A stretch of 24,290 nt of DNA, from NCBI GenBank assembly GCA_026260175.1, contig JAKCWW010006571.1, forward strand, positions 7,751-32,040. The letters run 5' to 3'. The position numbers were made by a program, and so were the translations under genes. The notes beneath the pieces were generated by a model. That model did not search any database and was not told the DNA's origin. It saw only the letters and a program-made list of their open reading frames with translations. The DNA comes from Reticulitermes lucifugus (taxonomy: Eukaryota; Arthropoda; Insecta; Blattodea; Rhinotermitidae). Numbering within the stretch: position 1 is the stretch's first letter; each line of letters opens with the position of its first letter. Below are positions 11,033 to 19,782 of the stretch, piece after piece.

Positions 11033-13940
11033 TATGTCGGACATAATCTCAAATTCCAAAGAGCGTGACTTTTTTTTAGTGACATTTTGCTTGATGTTCA
11101 GTTGAAACACGGAAATAGAGACATGGCAAAATTAACAGCCCTACATTTCCACATACAATTTGTATAACTTACCGTATGTTAGAGTACGTGTTGGACATTA
11201 CCTCCTTCAGTTATCAGATATGTTGATTTCGAAGGAACTGAAAGACAGAAGAAACTTCTAAATTTCCTGTCACTTTTCATACGATTTCTTCCTTACATAG
11301 GTTTCCGCAATAAAATTCCTCCGTATTAAACTGTACCGAATACAAAACAAATTTACTTTATACTCTGTTTTACACATCTGTGACAGAGCAGATAGAACTG
11401 GACCGTGTGACAAAATGATTCAATATAGCCCTACACGCAATGATAGTTGGTCTATGTCTAAATCATGCAGCAGCCCGTTTCATCAAGCGTGCAGTTTCGG
11501 CAATTTCACTAATAGAACGTGAAACGGTGTTTAATAATCTTTTCACCAGCTGTCAAGCATGTCTGTTGGGTTGAAGGAGGTCTTTCCGATAACAAATCTA
11601 ACAAGAGGTAAGTTACGCTGTATATTAGTATGAGGAAATATAAGGCTTAAGCTTGCTGTGTTTTTGGGTTAGATTTTCAAGTGTCCTCCAAGTATATATA
11701 ATATATACGTATGTATATTCATGGAGTTGCAGTTTTCTCCAAACTAAAAGATAAGTGTGAAAAATTAAATTCATTACACCATAGGAAACGTTAATTCTGT
11801 TGGACTTAAAACAATTTATTTGGATTAAATCTAGTTAAAGTTGCGATTTGGCCTTTAAACCTGGAACCAGAGTAATTCAGCACAGAAGAAGACGTAAGAA
11901 AAACTAACATAATTCGCTTGGTAAGGGTGGCTGTGCTAGTTTGTACAGGTTTTACAGAGATTTAGGTTTAAATGGAAACAAGGCGATGGATTACTTCGTT
12001 CATTTTTAATTATCTAGCTTTGCCTGGGTTGAGCAAGCCGTCACTCCATCTTCCTGCTTGCAGTGCAGAGTCAAGACAATCCATCACTTAACCCACACGC
12101 TTCCTCCCTTACTTGGCCACAGCTCTGATTCCACCGCCCTTTTTCTTTTCACGCAAGAAATATATTATATCCCATGGTCCATTCCCGGGCTTTGACTTCC
12201 TGATTCTATCCTGTTTTCTTCTCCTTTCAATCTCTTTCCCATTATTCGACTCTCCAATTTTTATATCTGTGGTTTCTCACGGCTTAAGTAATTCGATACC
12301 AAAAGTGTCCTTCTTTCAATATTTGCAATGCCTTTTTTTTTCAACACACCATTTGACTTACGTATTGTAGGCTTGATAGCGACTAGGCTACGGAATAAAC
12401 GACCAAGTAATCGTGTTTCAATTTTCGGCTCGGGCAAGGGACAATACACTTCACCGAAAAGCCTAGACCGGTTTTTGAGCGAACATAGCCCCTTATTCAA
12501 TGGGTAAGGCCTGATATTTTCTCAGAAAAGAGCGGCCGGAATGGGAAACCGAGCTTTCACGTTTTGAGATAAAGAATGGGCATGTCTCTACATGTGCCCG
12601 CTCCATGTGGATTCTTTGTGTGCAGAGGAATAAATTCACCTTATGAAACTTATATAATTTCTTAATTTTATGGCATGGGTAACAAAGCCTACTCCAGGTA
12701 TAAAGTCACTCCATTATTCCTTTACAGTATAAATTGAAATCAAAGAACAACATTTATAACAATTTACAGAAAAATAAGTTGATGCCATCAGTAACAATAA
12801 ACATACACATGTTTTTATTTATGTACTAAATTATGGGTCATGTAAAAATGATTGACAAGTGCTCCAGCAAAATTTCACTTAAGCAAAATTTTTAAGTAAT
12901 ATATATCCGAAATAAAGAAATCAGCATCACGATCCTCTAAAGATACATTAGGGTTAAAATGCCTTAGAAATTACTCTACTGTTTCTTCCTTGTAAGTTAT
13001 AAGTATCAGAAATATTAGCCACTCTCATGCAGGTTTCCTTTTTGTATCACATGCATAAAGCTTCTTGATCTGTGACCTTGCACTGCCTCATATTACTATG
13101 GCCGAATACCGGTTACGGATGAATTGCGTGAAACTCTTTAAAGACTGGCACTAAATTAAATTACATATAAAACTTCAGATATTACCTCAGACAAAACAAA
13201 GTCCAGCTCCGTAAGTAAAGTCTCCAGTTTAACGTTACTTAGGAAAGTAATTGGTATTTATTTTGAAAAACATAGGAAACAATTATACTCGTACTGTGCG
13301 GGAAAATCCAAGTTTCTTAATGTCACAACATGCGGTGCTTGTAGTTACCATGGAGTTTTAAATGTTGTAGATTCTCGCAGTGGTGAGTACAAATATTGAA
13401 ATCTACTGGAATATGACGCCGTGTAATGTGGTGAATTAAATATCAACAACTCGGAGAAATAAAGCTGCAAAGTTACACGGAATTATACCTCAGAAAGCGG
13501 CTAATTTCAAGGTTGGAATGAACAGTATATGCGGAATTCATGATGGGAAAAGAAACGTCTCACAGAATACTTCGGCAGAAGCATTGGGATCAACTGAGAT
13601 TTAGTTGCCTTGTGTGTTACATATTATGCATATAAGCATGTCATATAGCAACCACACTTCTTGTTTATATCTAATATTCACACAAATATTCTTATGCGAA
13701 TCCGCAACATGAAACGCAACCAACTGACTGATCAAGGAACTTACCCGTATGGGTGACAGCTGGGTGTAATGTGTTCGGAATACTCTTAGAAAACCGCTGC
13801 ACTAGCTCTTGTTCTCTCAGTTTTTGAACTTCTAAGTAGGGAATAAGGCTTAAAATATAATTTCTGTGTTGTGATTCACAGTCATCCTGGCACACTTGTT
13901 TCGACTGTACATAACATCAGCAGCTGGTGCAGTTGCAAAT
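11033..13940. other. Anonymous sequence with local composition features
   Basis: No gene is recognised. A perfect AT palindrome (GTATATAT-A-ATATATAC) sits at 11692-11708. The block 12100-12260 is pyrimidine-rich on the plus strand, which accounts for the open frame at 12113-12370. The frames at 12261-12500 (minus) and 13692-13895 (minus) show no motif. No tRNA-like boxes or inverted-repeat ends were found. Confidence 0.45.
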
Positions 13941-13952
13941 GACCGTATAATA

Positions 13953-14476
13953 TAAAGTGATCGAAAAGTGGCGCAAACCGAAGTTTGATATTCAGTACTA
14001 GCCAGGAATGAGTGCTATGAAGTTGAATTTGTGGATTAATATGTTGGTATTGACTGTGCAGAAGCTGTGTAAGAGCAAGCACATGTCACGTGACCTGACG
14101 CCATTTCAGCAGTGGCTCTAAAACCTTGAGTCTACACAAGCCTGTGTGATTTCAGGATCTCTCACCTCGATACTTTTGTTTTGGGGTTATTTAAAAGAAA
14201 ATGTGTACTAAAACAACACACATTCGCTTGATGTACTAAAACAAAATATCCAAGACTGTATCTTGAATGTTTCGACAGAAACTCTACATAAGTTTCCTAG
14301 TAACAAGAAGAAGAGAGTGGATGCCTACATTGATGAGAACAGAGGGCATTTCCAGCATTTATTGTAAGACTGTAAGTGTAATTTAAATTCAAGAATAAAA
14401 ATTTTAAATACATTGGGATATTTTTTAATTTTTAATGTCTTAAAAAATTGGGTTGCGCAACTTTTCGATCACTATG
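13953..14476 (+). mobile_element. Internally deleted Tc1/mariner element (524 bp)
   Basis: Terminal inverted repeats are visible. The left end reads TAAAGTGATCGAAAAGTGGC from 13953. The right end, read from 14476 on the minus strand, is CATAGTGATCGAAAAGTTGC. Over the first 27 bases, 23 match (also GCGCAA and CC further in). Both ends are flanked by TA (13951-13952 and 14477-14478), the Tc1/mariner target. The 524-bp length is well under half of a complete element (usually 1.3-1.7 kb). Only the transposase C-terminus is recognisable inside, so most of the gene was lost by internal deletion. Such copies move only if a relative supplies transposase; point changes between the two ends suggest an old copy. 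Confidence 0.85.
14152..14367 (+). pseudogene. Tc1/mariner transposase C-terminal remnant
   Basis: In the frame that includes 14170, the translation gives LLFWGYLKENVY, an in-frame stop (14209-14211), then SLDVLKQNIQDC, and ends in RVDAYIDENRGHFQHLL before TAA at 14365-14367. This matches the family's C-terminal pattern in order: the WGYLK..VY block after the last catalytic acidic residue, the LK..I segment, and the terminal N.GHF.HLL. The block just upstream, where SPDLTPLDFF is expected, reads SGSLTSI, so the last catalytic Asp is gone, apparently with a small deletion. The first two catalytic Asp residues and the DNA-binding domain are absent. It encodes no active protein. It lies wholly inside the 524-bp element, close to its right inverted repeat. 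Confidence 0.82.
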
Positions 14477-14494
14477 TATATAAGTATATATACA

Positions 14495-14516
14495 CGAGGG
14501 TCCGTCAGAAATTAAC
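14495..14516 (+). repeat. Mariner-type terminal-repeat-like sequence
   Basis: The sequence TACA followed by CGAGGGTCCGTCAGAAATTA resembles the left inverted repeat of irritans-type mariner elements (CGAGGGT...CANAAAGTAA). It lies only 19 bp beyond the right end of the deleted Tc1/mariner element. I find no matching right end downstream in the window, so it may be an orphan end or chance. Confidence 0.25.
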
Positions 14517-14591
14517 CTTACAATGCAATACTAGTTTCTTTAATTTTCATTTCTAATAAGAACGGTTCATATTTACTGTTACTGTTATCAC

Positions 14592-14612
14592 ATTATTATT
14601 ATTATTATTATT
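14592..14612. repeat. (ATT)n microsatellite
   Basis: Seven consecutive ATT triplets, with no associated element recognised. Confidence 0.95.
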
Positions 14613-14624
14613 ACTATGCGCGTA

Positions 14625-14945
14625 ATAAAATTAAAAAATGACATGGACGAGCATGGGGTACTTATGTGGAAATAAGAAGTACATTGACGGTTTTGATGAA
14701 GAATCTTGAAGGAAAGAGACAAAGTGGAAGACCTAGAGCTAAATAGGAAAAGAGTATCAAAACAAATCTTAAAGAAATGGGTTGGGTCGTTGTGGATGGG
14801 ACTTATCCGCTCCAGGAAAGGGAAAATGTGCGGCTATTGTGAACGCGATGATGAATTCGGGTTCCATAAATGCCGGGAATTTCTTGACTAGCTGAGGAAC
14901 TATCAGCCTTATTAAGAGGGACTCTGTTCCATGCAGTTCACGGAG
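14625..14945 (+). pseudogene. LINE ORF2 C-terminus and 3' end, broken
   Basis: The translation gives EGKRQSGRPRAK, a stop, then KSIKTNLKEMGWVVVDGTY, which parallels the EGKR.LGRPR.RW.DNIK.DL.E.GW pattern of the other two LINE tails in this window. A later segment reads IRVP, a stop, and MPGIS in the position where family members have NLRVPWNAGNFL. The 3' end (TTTCTTGACTAGCTGAGGAA, later GGGACTCTGTTCCATG) aligns with 10617-10665. The upstream KMTWTSMG is a poor match to the RMRW.GHV block. Several stops and at least one frameshift are present, and no tail repeat is evident, so this looks like the oldest of the three 3' ends. Confidence 0.7.
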
Positions 14946-14949
14946 ATAA

Positions 14950-17500
14950 CCCAGTACTTTTCCACATAGTTCTCGCCATGCATTTATTATATCGTGAAGT
15001 GAACGTTTGTATTCCCTGCTGATAAAAGTCCGTGTCCTCTGTTATCGGCGTTCGTGTCACAACTTTTGACAAATCGCGATCATTCTTAAATCTGTGGCCA
15101 CCAAGATTTAGTTCATCGCTGGAAACACATTATAATTATTTGGCAAAGATTTCGCTTATATTATCACCACAGTAAGTACAAGTAATTTAGTTACGACATT
15201 TTACATGCCACATACATTTGTTTTCTGATTTCCATCCGTTGTAGCTATATTTTCTTCTGCCCTCTTCATGGGCAATGTATATAGGAAGGTTAGTCCATTC
15301 AGGTTTAAAAGACATTCATCTCTTAATAAATAAATAAACAAATAAAATATAGGTGTACCTTGGCGGGCATTGAGTATAAGAATATATAATTGATACCTGC
15401 ATAATACTGATAATAGCATGATTTTAAAAGTAAAAATAAAAGCAAGTTTGAGGGCAAGAGAAAAGAAAGCAATGAAATTATTTTTAAACATTAGTAAGTA
15501 TATAATAATGACTCATTTTCTTTCGATGTTTTAGACCCTAACATCGTGACGATTTGTACTTCGAGCCTACATTTCAGAAGAACTTCCGGCCTTCTTCGGG
15601 GTCCATGTAGTTAAGAATGGACTTGTAAAATATTTGCCAATAGATATGACTTTACACATCAGAGGTCTTTGATCTTAGACTCATTTTGACCATGATAGGC
15701 TAATAGGATGCATTCAGCTAGGCAATAAATGCAGTTTGTTGTCTCGAAACTTAACATTAAATTAGCTTAATGGCAGGATTTCCTAAGATGAGCCAGAAGC
15801 ATATAAAACCTATAACTTTGATTACTCTTAATACATTATTTTTAATTATCCAATTGCCTTATATTCCTCAGGTTTTCCTATTACAGTTTGGATAAACATC
15901 TCCTTACTTCCATACGCCCTACTTTCCCCACCAATCTCATGCATCTAGATTTTATCGTCATTCTATAATCTTTGTCTCTTTGCTCGATTTGAATACCGTA
16001 CATGCAAATTATATTTTCAAACTGAAGGATAATAAGAAGATCTTCAAGCGCTTTCTCTTTAAATCAACTCAGTTTTCAAACAATCAATGTGAATTACACC
16101 ACTAAAAATACGTCACTTCCTTAATGTATTTCTCGTGTTCCCGTTTTAATGAAAGTTACAGAGACTAGGAGCCATGACAAGGATGATAATTATAAGAAAG
16201 GGAAAACAGAAAGCGGGAAAGAAATGGGAAGAATGAGACAAGGATGGGAAAAGAGCGTTTTGTTCAGTGAAAGGCTTTACTGGGTTAACCAAGTGCAAAA
16301 GAAAGAGCCGGCCTGTCTTCTGTCTCTCTTAGGATACAGCGTTTCGAGTCATTTGCCGTCGCTTGCAGTCTCTAGAATTGTGTCTCTTACTTCTATACCA
16401 TCCCCTGTGGGCTAAACAAGGTACCGCTGTATAATAGGAAAAGCTCTACAAACCCTAATAGAAATTTACATTGAGGGGAGCACTCCTATGGTAGCCTGTT
16501 TTAATACAATTTCGTGAGAATGTAGCATCAAGCAGTTTTTGGCTTCTCTGAAATCCAATATCAAAAACATACGATTGCCTCGAGGTTTGAGGATAGCCAC
16601 TGAATGAAGAGAAGTCAGAAAGTTAAATTTTTGGAATGAAGATTGGTGATGGGGTAAGAGGTGAAAGATGAAAGTAAAGTTAGAGAGAATGGTGTTGGAA
16701 GCTACGATGAGGAGGGAGTTAGAAAATGAGGAAAGGGAGAGATGCAAGGAAAGATATGAAGAAAAGCCTAGATGAGGCAGGATGGGGGTTTGCACAACCA
16801 CTGGTAAACGAATGTTGCTTGTGGAGAGTTAATCATTAATGAAAAATTCATAGATTCGTCCATTCACTCACTCTACGAGTATGGATGTCTGAACCAGGAT
16901 CCAGAATAATCCTGCCAGTTGTATGAAAACGTAATTCTCCTCTCCTTACACTATTATTTGATTTAATGTAAGATGGAAAAACCAAAAACAATCGAAGCTA
17001 GTGGCCTTCTTAAGTGTGACACCGTGAATCATGCTAGAGAATTAAGAATATTTCGGAGAAAGTGTGGTTCCTTGCATGCAGAAAATGGAGGAAACAGGTT
17101 TCTACCAAACTGCTGGTGCCAAGTTACTAGACTACATGGTGTACCATACTAGAAAAAAATAATCTTTATATTCATCGCCGTAGAAAATTCAAATCTCACA
17201 CAAAACAATACTACAGTTTAAAAAGCTTTTCTTCTTTCTGACTGAATACAATTAGGAATAAAAGGGAATTTTACTAGGGTCAGAAATGGCTTAAGTGGCA
17301 TTGTTTCTGACGTCTGTGCGGTACGTGTCCCACTAGAATCATGACCTGGATATTTACTACTCAGATAGATTTTTAGTGCCTTTCTACAGTCCATCCAAAC
17401 AACTGTAGAGAAACTACCCTTAAATAGTTCAGGACAATCTCCCATCATATCCCTTCTGATCAATTTTCTACTCTTATACAATTACGCAATGCTACTTACA
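14950..17500. other. Mostly anonymous sequence
   Basis: No gene is recognised. A short AAATA-type low-complexity run lies near 15326-15347. The block 16620-16760 is strongly purine-rich on plus, which accounts for the minus-strand frame at 16466-16801. The minus-strand block 17218-17481 (peptide ELFKGSFSTVVW, later CRKALK) loosely recalls a common arthropod SINE-type repeat. Divergence is too high for assignment, and the expected B box is degraded. Confidence 0.45.
15567..15610. other. Nested hairpin with hammerhead-like pieces
   Basis: The outer arms are CTACAT (15567-15572) and ATGTAG (15605-15610). The inner arms are GAAGAA (15577-15582) and TTCTTC (15592-15597). The minus strand carries CCGAAGAAGGCC, then TTCTTC, then TGAAATGTAGG, resembling a hammerhead-like core in which the obligatory U4 is changed. 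It may be a decayed Penelope-type terminal motif or an unrelated hairpin. Confidence 0.25.
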
Positions 17501-17507
17501 TGCTAAC

Positions 17508-17814
17508 GTCAATAAAAGTAAAAGTAAATTTCCCCCTTGAAGAGGCCATGAAGGCCCAGAGGAAGAGTAGAGGTACTATAGCTCTACTATTCTTTAACCT
17601 CGGCGGTAGATGAGGGTGGTTGGTTAAGGCCACGCCCCGGCTGCTTTACCACCGGTAAAGTGACCCGATACCCATTTTGTAGGAGGCTGGTTGGGTCCCA
17701 GGGCCGAGCTGGACGGGTGCGGAAAATCTGTGCTTAACGGAATTCGAACCCCGGACCGTCCAGCCCGTAGTGAGTCGCTATACTGAATACGTTATCCCGA
17801 CCCATGTCAATAAA
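17508..17814 (-). mobile_element. SINE family B, full-length tRNA-derived, with target-site duplications
   Basis: The element occupies 17517-17805 (289 bp) between 9-bp direct repeats GTCAATAAA (17508-17516 and 17806-17814). The minus strand starts ATGGGTCGGGATAACG. It has an A-box-like TAACGTATTCAG near its start and a B box GGTTCGAATTCC about 60 bp in. A central body shared with the copies at 10222-10395 and 19797-20100 follows, then a short AAATTTACTTTTACT tail. Unlike family A it does not end in a plain poly(A). The clear duplications and undamaged polymerase III boxes point to a fairly recent insertion that may still be transcribable. It encodes no protein. Confidence 0.85.
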
Positions 17815-17819
17815 TTAAC

Positions 17820-18760
17820 TACAAAAAATAAATAAATATTACATAAAAAAGAGATCTGTTCTGTGTCACTTCATTCCATGGTATCCAAAATATTAGGCTT
17901 CCAGTAGACGCCGTTCCGAGCCCTTCTAGGGATGTGCGCTTCAGCGTGGGATCTCCAAAGCAGCATCAACGGTGTTTGCTTGGGCGGTACAACAAAACTA
18001 ATTACGCAGCCAACTACAAATAGCTTCCCTACTTAATGCAGTGTCGAAATGGGTTCCTTCAAAAAGCATCGAGGTTTGAATTGGACGTCAGCCTTATCTT
18101 CTAGACGTCCTTCTGATGCAGTCGAAAGGTACACACGCTTCGGTCGGTATTGCAGCATCGAAAGTTTCCGATAAAATTTATCACTGAAGTAGTATCAAGA
18201 AAGGCTAAAGGTTTTGTACTCAGTGAACATAATATTTCACATATCCTCCATTTCTTGTATTGTATAAGATTTGAAAAATCGAAGGGTTGTCAGTGGAACT
18301 CTCAAATTTTCCTGACAATATTTCACTTCGTTTTGTAATAATCAAATGCAACACACCATGCTTTTAATACTTTAAGAAAAATAGTTTATATTATTACGGT
18401 TGTAAGTAAAGCTGTAAATATCGAAGTACTAGGCTGGCGCATTATATGTCTTACCCCGTCAGTATAACTCCTGGTAAGATGGTCCATAAAAATACCGTAT
18501 GATTAATAAGGTCTTAATTCAAGAAGCGATTTTTGCCTTAACACGTTATCTAATTCCAGTACACTCTTTATATAACGCAACAGTTGTTATAAGATTGAAA
18601 ATATTTTATTTTTTATTTTATCAGAAAATTTATGTTACACTGGTATCTAAATATTGACAGCACTCAGATGTATTCATTATAAAATACGCGGTGGCTACGT
18701 AATTGCAAATAATATTAATACTGTTCGATATTCTGATATATGTATATTAAGTTTTTAATT
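17820..18760. other. Anonymous sequence, GC-richer in its first third
   Basis: Positions 17890-18150 are visibly richer in GC than the flanks. They contain a repeated GACGTC/GACGTCC word (about 18086 and 18102) but no recognisable element. From about 18340 to 18760 the DNA is AT-rich and featureless. The short frame at 18150-18338 has no motif. Confidence 0.45.
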
Positions 18761-18770
18761 TTTATTAACG

Positions 18771-18806
18771 TTATATCTGCGGTTGGTCCGTCAACCGCAG
18801 ATATAA
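18771..18806. repeat. Perfect 15-bp inverted repeat at the left edge of the Penelope-like block
   Basis: TTATATCTGCGGTTG (18771-18785) and its exact reverse complement (18792-18806) flank a 6-nt spacer GTCCGT. A perfect 15-bp stem is unlikely by chance. It marks the left boundary between AT-rich flank and the A/C-rich block that leads to the ribozyme. Small terminal inversions are known at ends of Penelope-like elements, which is one reading. Confidence 0.9.
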
Positions 18807-19098
18807 GGATGCAGAAAACCCGCTCAACCTGCAAAGACAACGACCAAACAATCCAACAACACCGCATAGAACACCACTTTCGCCACCCCAACGCGACACA
18901 ACAACGGGACTCCAGTTCGACCTTACCCACGGCTAGCCGCACCTGGCAGCTTTCTACACCCTACGTTTCGATAACCTACTACATCACCAGTAAATAAGTG
19001 TAGTGCACAGTGTTTCCAGAGTTCTAACCATAGCATCAGCAAAACTTACAACTCTTAACAATACCAAAGGAAGTGTACAGTGAAGCATACAATCCAGC

Positions 19099-19142
19099 AA
19101 CCCCTGATGATGGCCCATTTGGACCGAAACACGTGTCGGGTT
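19099..19142 (+). ncRNA. Hammerhead ribozyme, minimal type I
   Basis: A self-cleaving RNA motif is seen directly. Stem I is AACCC (19099-19103) paired with GGGTT (19138-19142). The core CTGATGA is at 19104-19110. Stem II, after one extra U, is GGCCC/GGACC around an ATTT loop (19112-19125), with one C-A mismatch. Core GAAA is at 19126-19129, with its last A pairing with U19136. Stem III is A-C/G-U closed by an ACGT loop (19129-19136). The cleavage nucleotide is C19137. All conserved core positions (C3, U4, G5, A6, G8, A9, G12, A13, A14, A15.1-U16.1, H17) are present. The very short stem III is typical of Penelope-like and metazoan retrozyme hammerheads. Cleavage would fall after 19137. Activity may be reduced by the stem II mismatch. 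Confidence 0.8.
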
Positions 19143-19147
19143 AAGTG

Positions 19148-19223
19148 GTAAGTTTATCTAGTTATAATTTTGTGCAATACATGTTGGTATATAAATACAA
19201 TATTAACAGATTTTTTATTTCAG
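19148..19223 (+). other. 76-bp intron-like segment
   Basis: The donor is AGTG|GTAAGT (GT at 19148). The acceptor is a T-rich tract, TTTTTTATTTCAG, ending at 19223. A branch-point-like TATTAAC lies about 17-22 bp upstream of the acceptor. The length is at the small end of functional insect introns. It begins five bases after the ribozyme's stem I. The resemblance to the small intron of Penelope is from family knowledge; splicing itself is inferred. Confidence 0.5.
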
Positions 19224-19426
19224 CGTGACTACTCACATTTCTCCAAGCTTCGCTTTTAAAACTTTGGTGTTACGAGTAATATCAAACTCAAATATTTTTA
19301 CACTGTCAAGAATCTGTAATTTTGGTAAAGACTATACTTCTACATTACAGTGTCGCCGTAAAGAAAAATATTGCCTTACTGGCTTCCAGTAACAAAAACT
19401 GTTGGTATTACTTACTGTTAAATTTA

Positions 19427-19598
19427 TTTGTTTTTTTCCTGTGGCGCTTCGTCCCGTATTCGGGTTATGGCTTCCCCTTATGTGGCTTTGCAATCACACT
19501 AATTTCAGACACACCACGCTCGGTAGGAATCCCTGGACAAGTGATAAGCCCGACGCAGAAACCTCTACCTGACAACACACAACGCTCACAAGAGACAG
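19427..19598 (-). mobile_element. SINE family A, truncated copy lacking the tRNA head
   Basis: It shares with the element at 10741-11023 the plus-strand blocks GGCTT, ATCACACT, AGACACACCACGCTCGGTAGG and CCTGACAACACACAACGCTC (in the order seen at 10800-10920) and a poly-T (19431-19437) at the 3' end. Homology stops after AAGAGACAG at about 19598, before the B box, so the head is missing. The copy is not transcribable from its own promoter. It supplies the sequence that the assembly gap in the other copy lacks. Confidence 0.8.
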
Positions 19599-19782
19599 TT
19601 ACTAACTTACTCAACGGCAGTAGTATTTAGGCTTCAAGTACCAAATATTAACTGAAGCTGCGCCACATTCCAAAAGATCGAAGGCCTTGACTACACCGCG
19701 GGGAAAGCCTAAAACCTCACAAATGTTCGAAACACTTTTTGAATTTTATTCTACGTAAAGTGACGTAAAACTTACAGCAGCG

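Larger units (their letters stand above)
18770..19225 (+). mobile_element. Penelope-like terminal repeat or hammerhead-bearing non-autonomous retroelement
   Basis: From left to right the block has four parts: the 15-bp inverted repeat; an unusually A/C-rich, T-poor leader (about 18807-19000); a hammerhead ribozyme (19099-19142); and a 76-bp intron-like segment (19148-19223). Penelope-like elements are known to carry minimal type I hammerheads in their terminal repeats, and the Drosophila virilis Penelope has an intron of about 75 bp in its upstream terminal region, so the combination is diagnostic in kind. No RT or GIY-YIG coding sequence is present in the window, so this is a solo or truncated end. 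Alternatively it is a small retrozyme-like element: TATTAAC occurs at both 18763-18769 and 19201-19207, which would bound a unit of about 430 bp. Exact ends are unresolved. Confidence 0.6.

Noticed and set aside
10756..11046. Open frame containing the GIRTHNPS peptide as a protein
   Set aside because: It is the reverse complement of a tRNA-derived SINE head with A and B boxes and target-site duplications, and it reads through an assembly gap.
16149..16415. 88-codon plus-strand frame as a gene
   Set aside because: It has a lysine-rich start caused by purine-rich DNA, no domain, and no splice or promoter context.
16466..16801. 111-codon minus-strand frame as a gene
   Set aside because: It is the complement of a purine-rich tract, giving Ser/Leu/Phe-rich low-complexity protein sequence.
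17218..17481. Confident assignment to a common arthropod SINE family
   Set aside because: Only loose peptide-level resemblance in the minus strand; the B box and boundaries are not recognisable.
18104..18135. CTGATGCAGTCGAAAGG as a hammerhead core
   Set aside because: The core requires CTGANGA; here G8-A9 are not followed correctly, and stems I and III do not form.
18740..18997. 85-codon plus-strand frame as a protein
   Set aside because: It reads through the perfect 15-bp hairpin and the A/C-rich leader of the ribozyme-bearing element. No conserved domain is seen.
19404..19611. Target-site duplication (ACTTACT) around the truncated SINE at 19427-19598
   Set aside because: The two 7-bp matches do not abut the poly-T or the truncated end, so they are probably chance.
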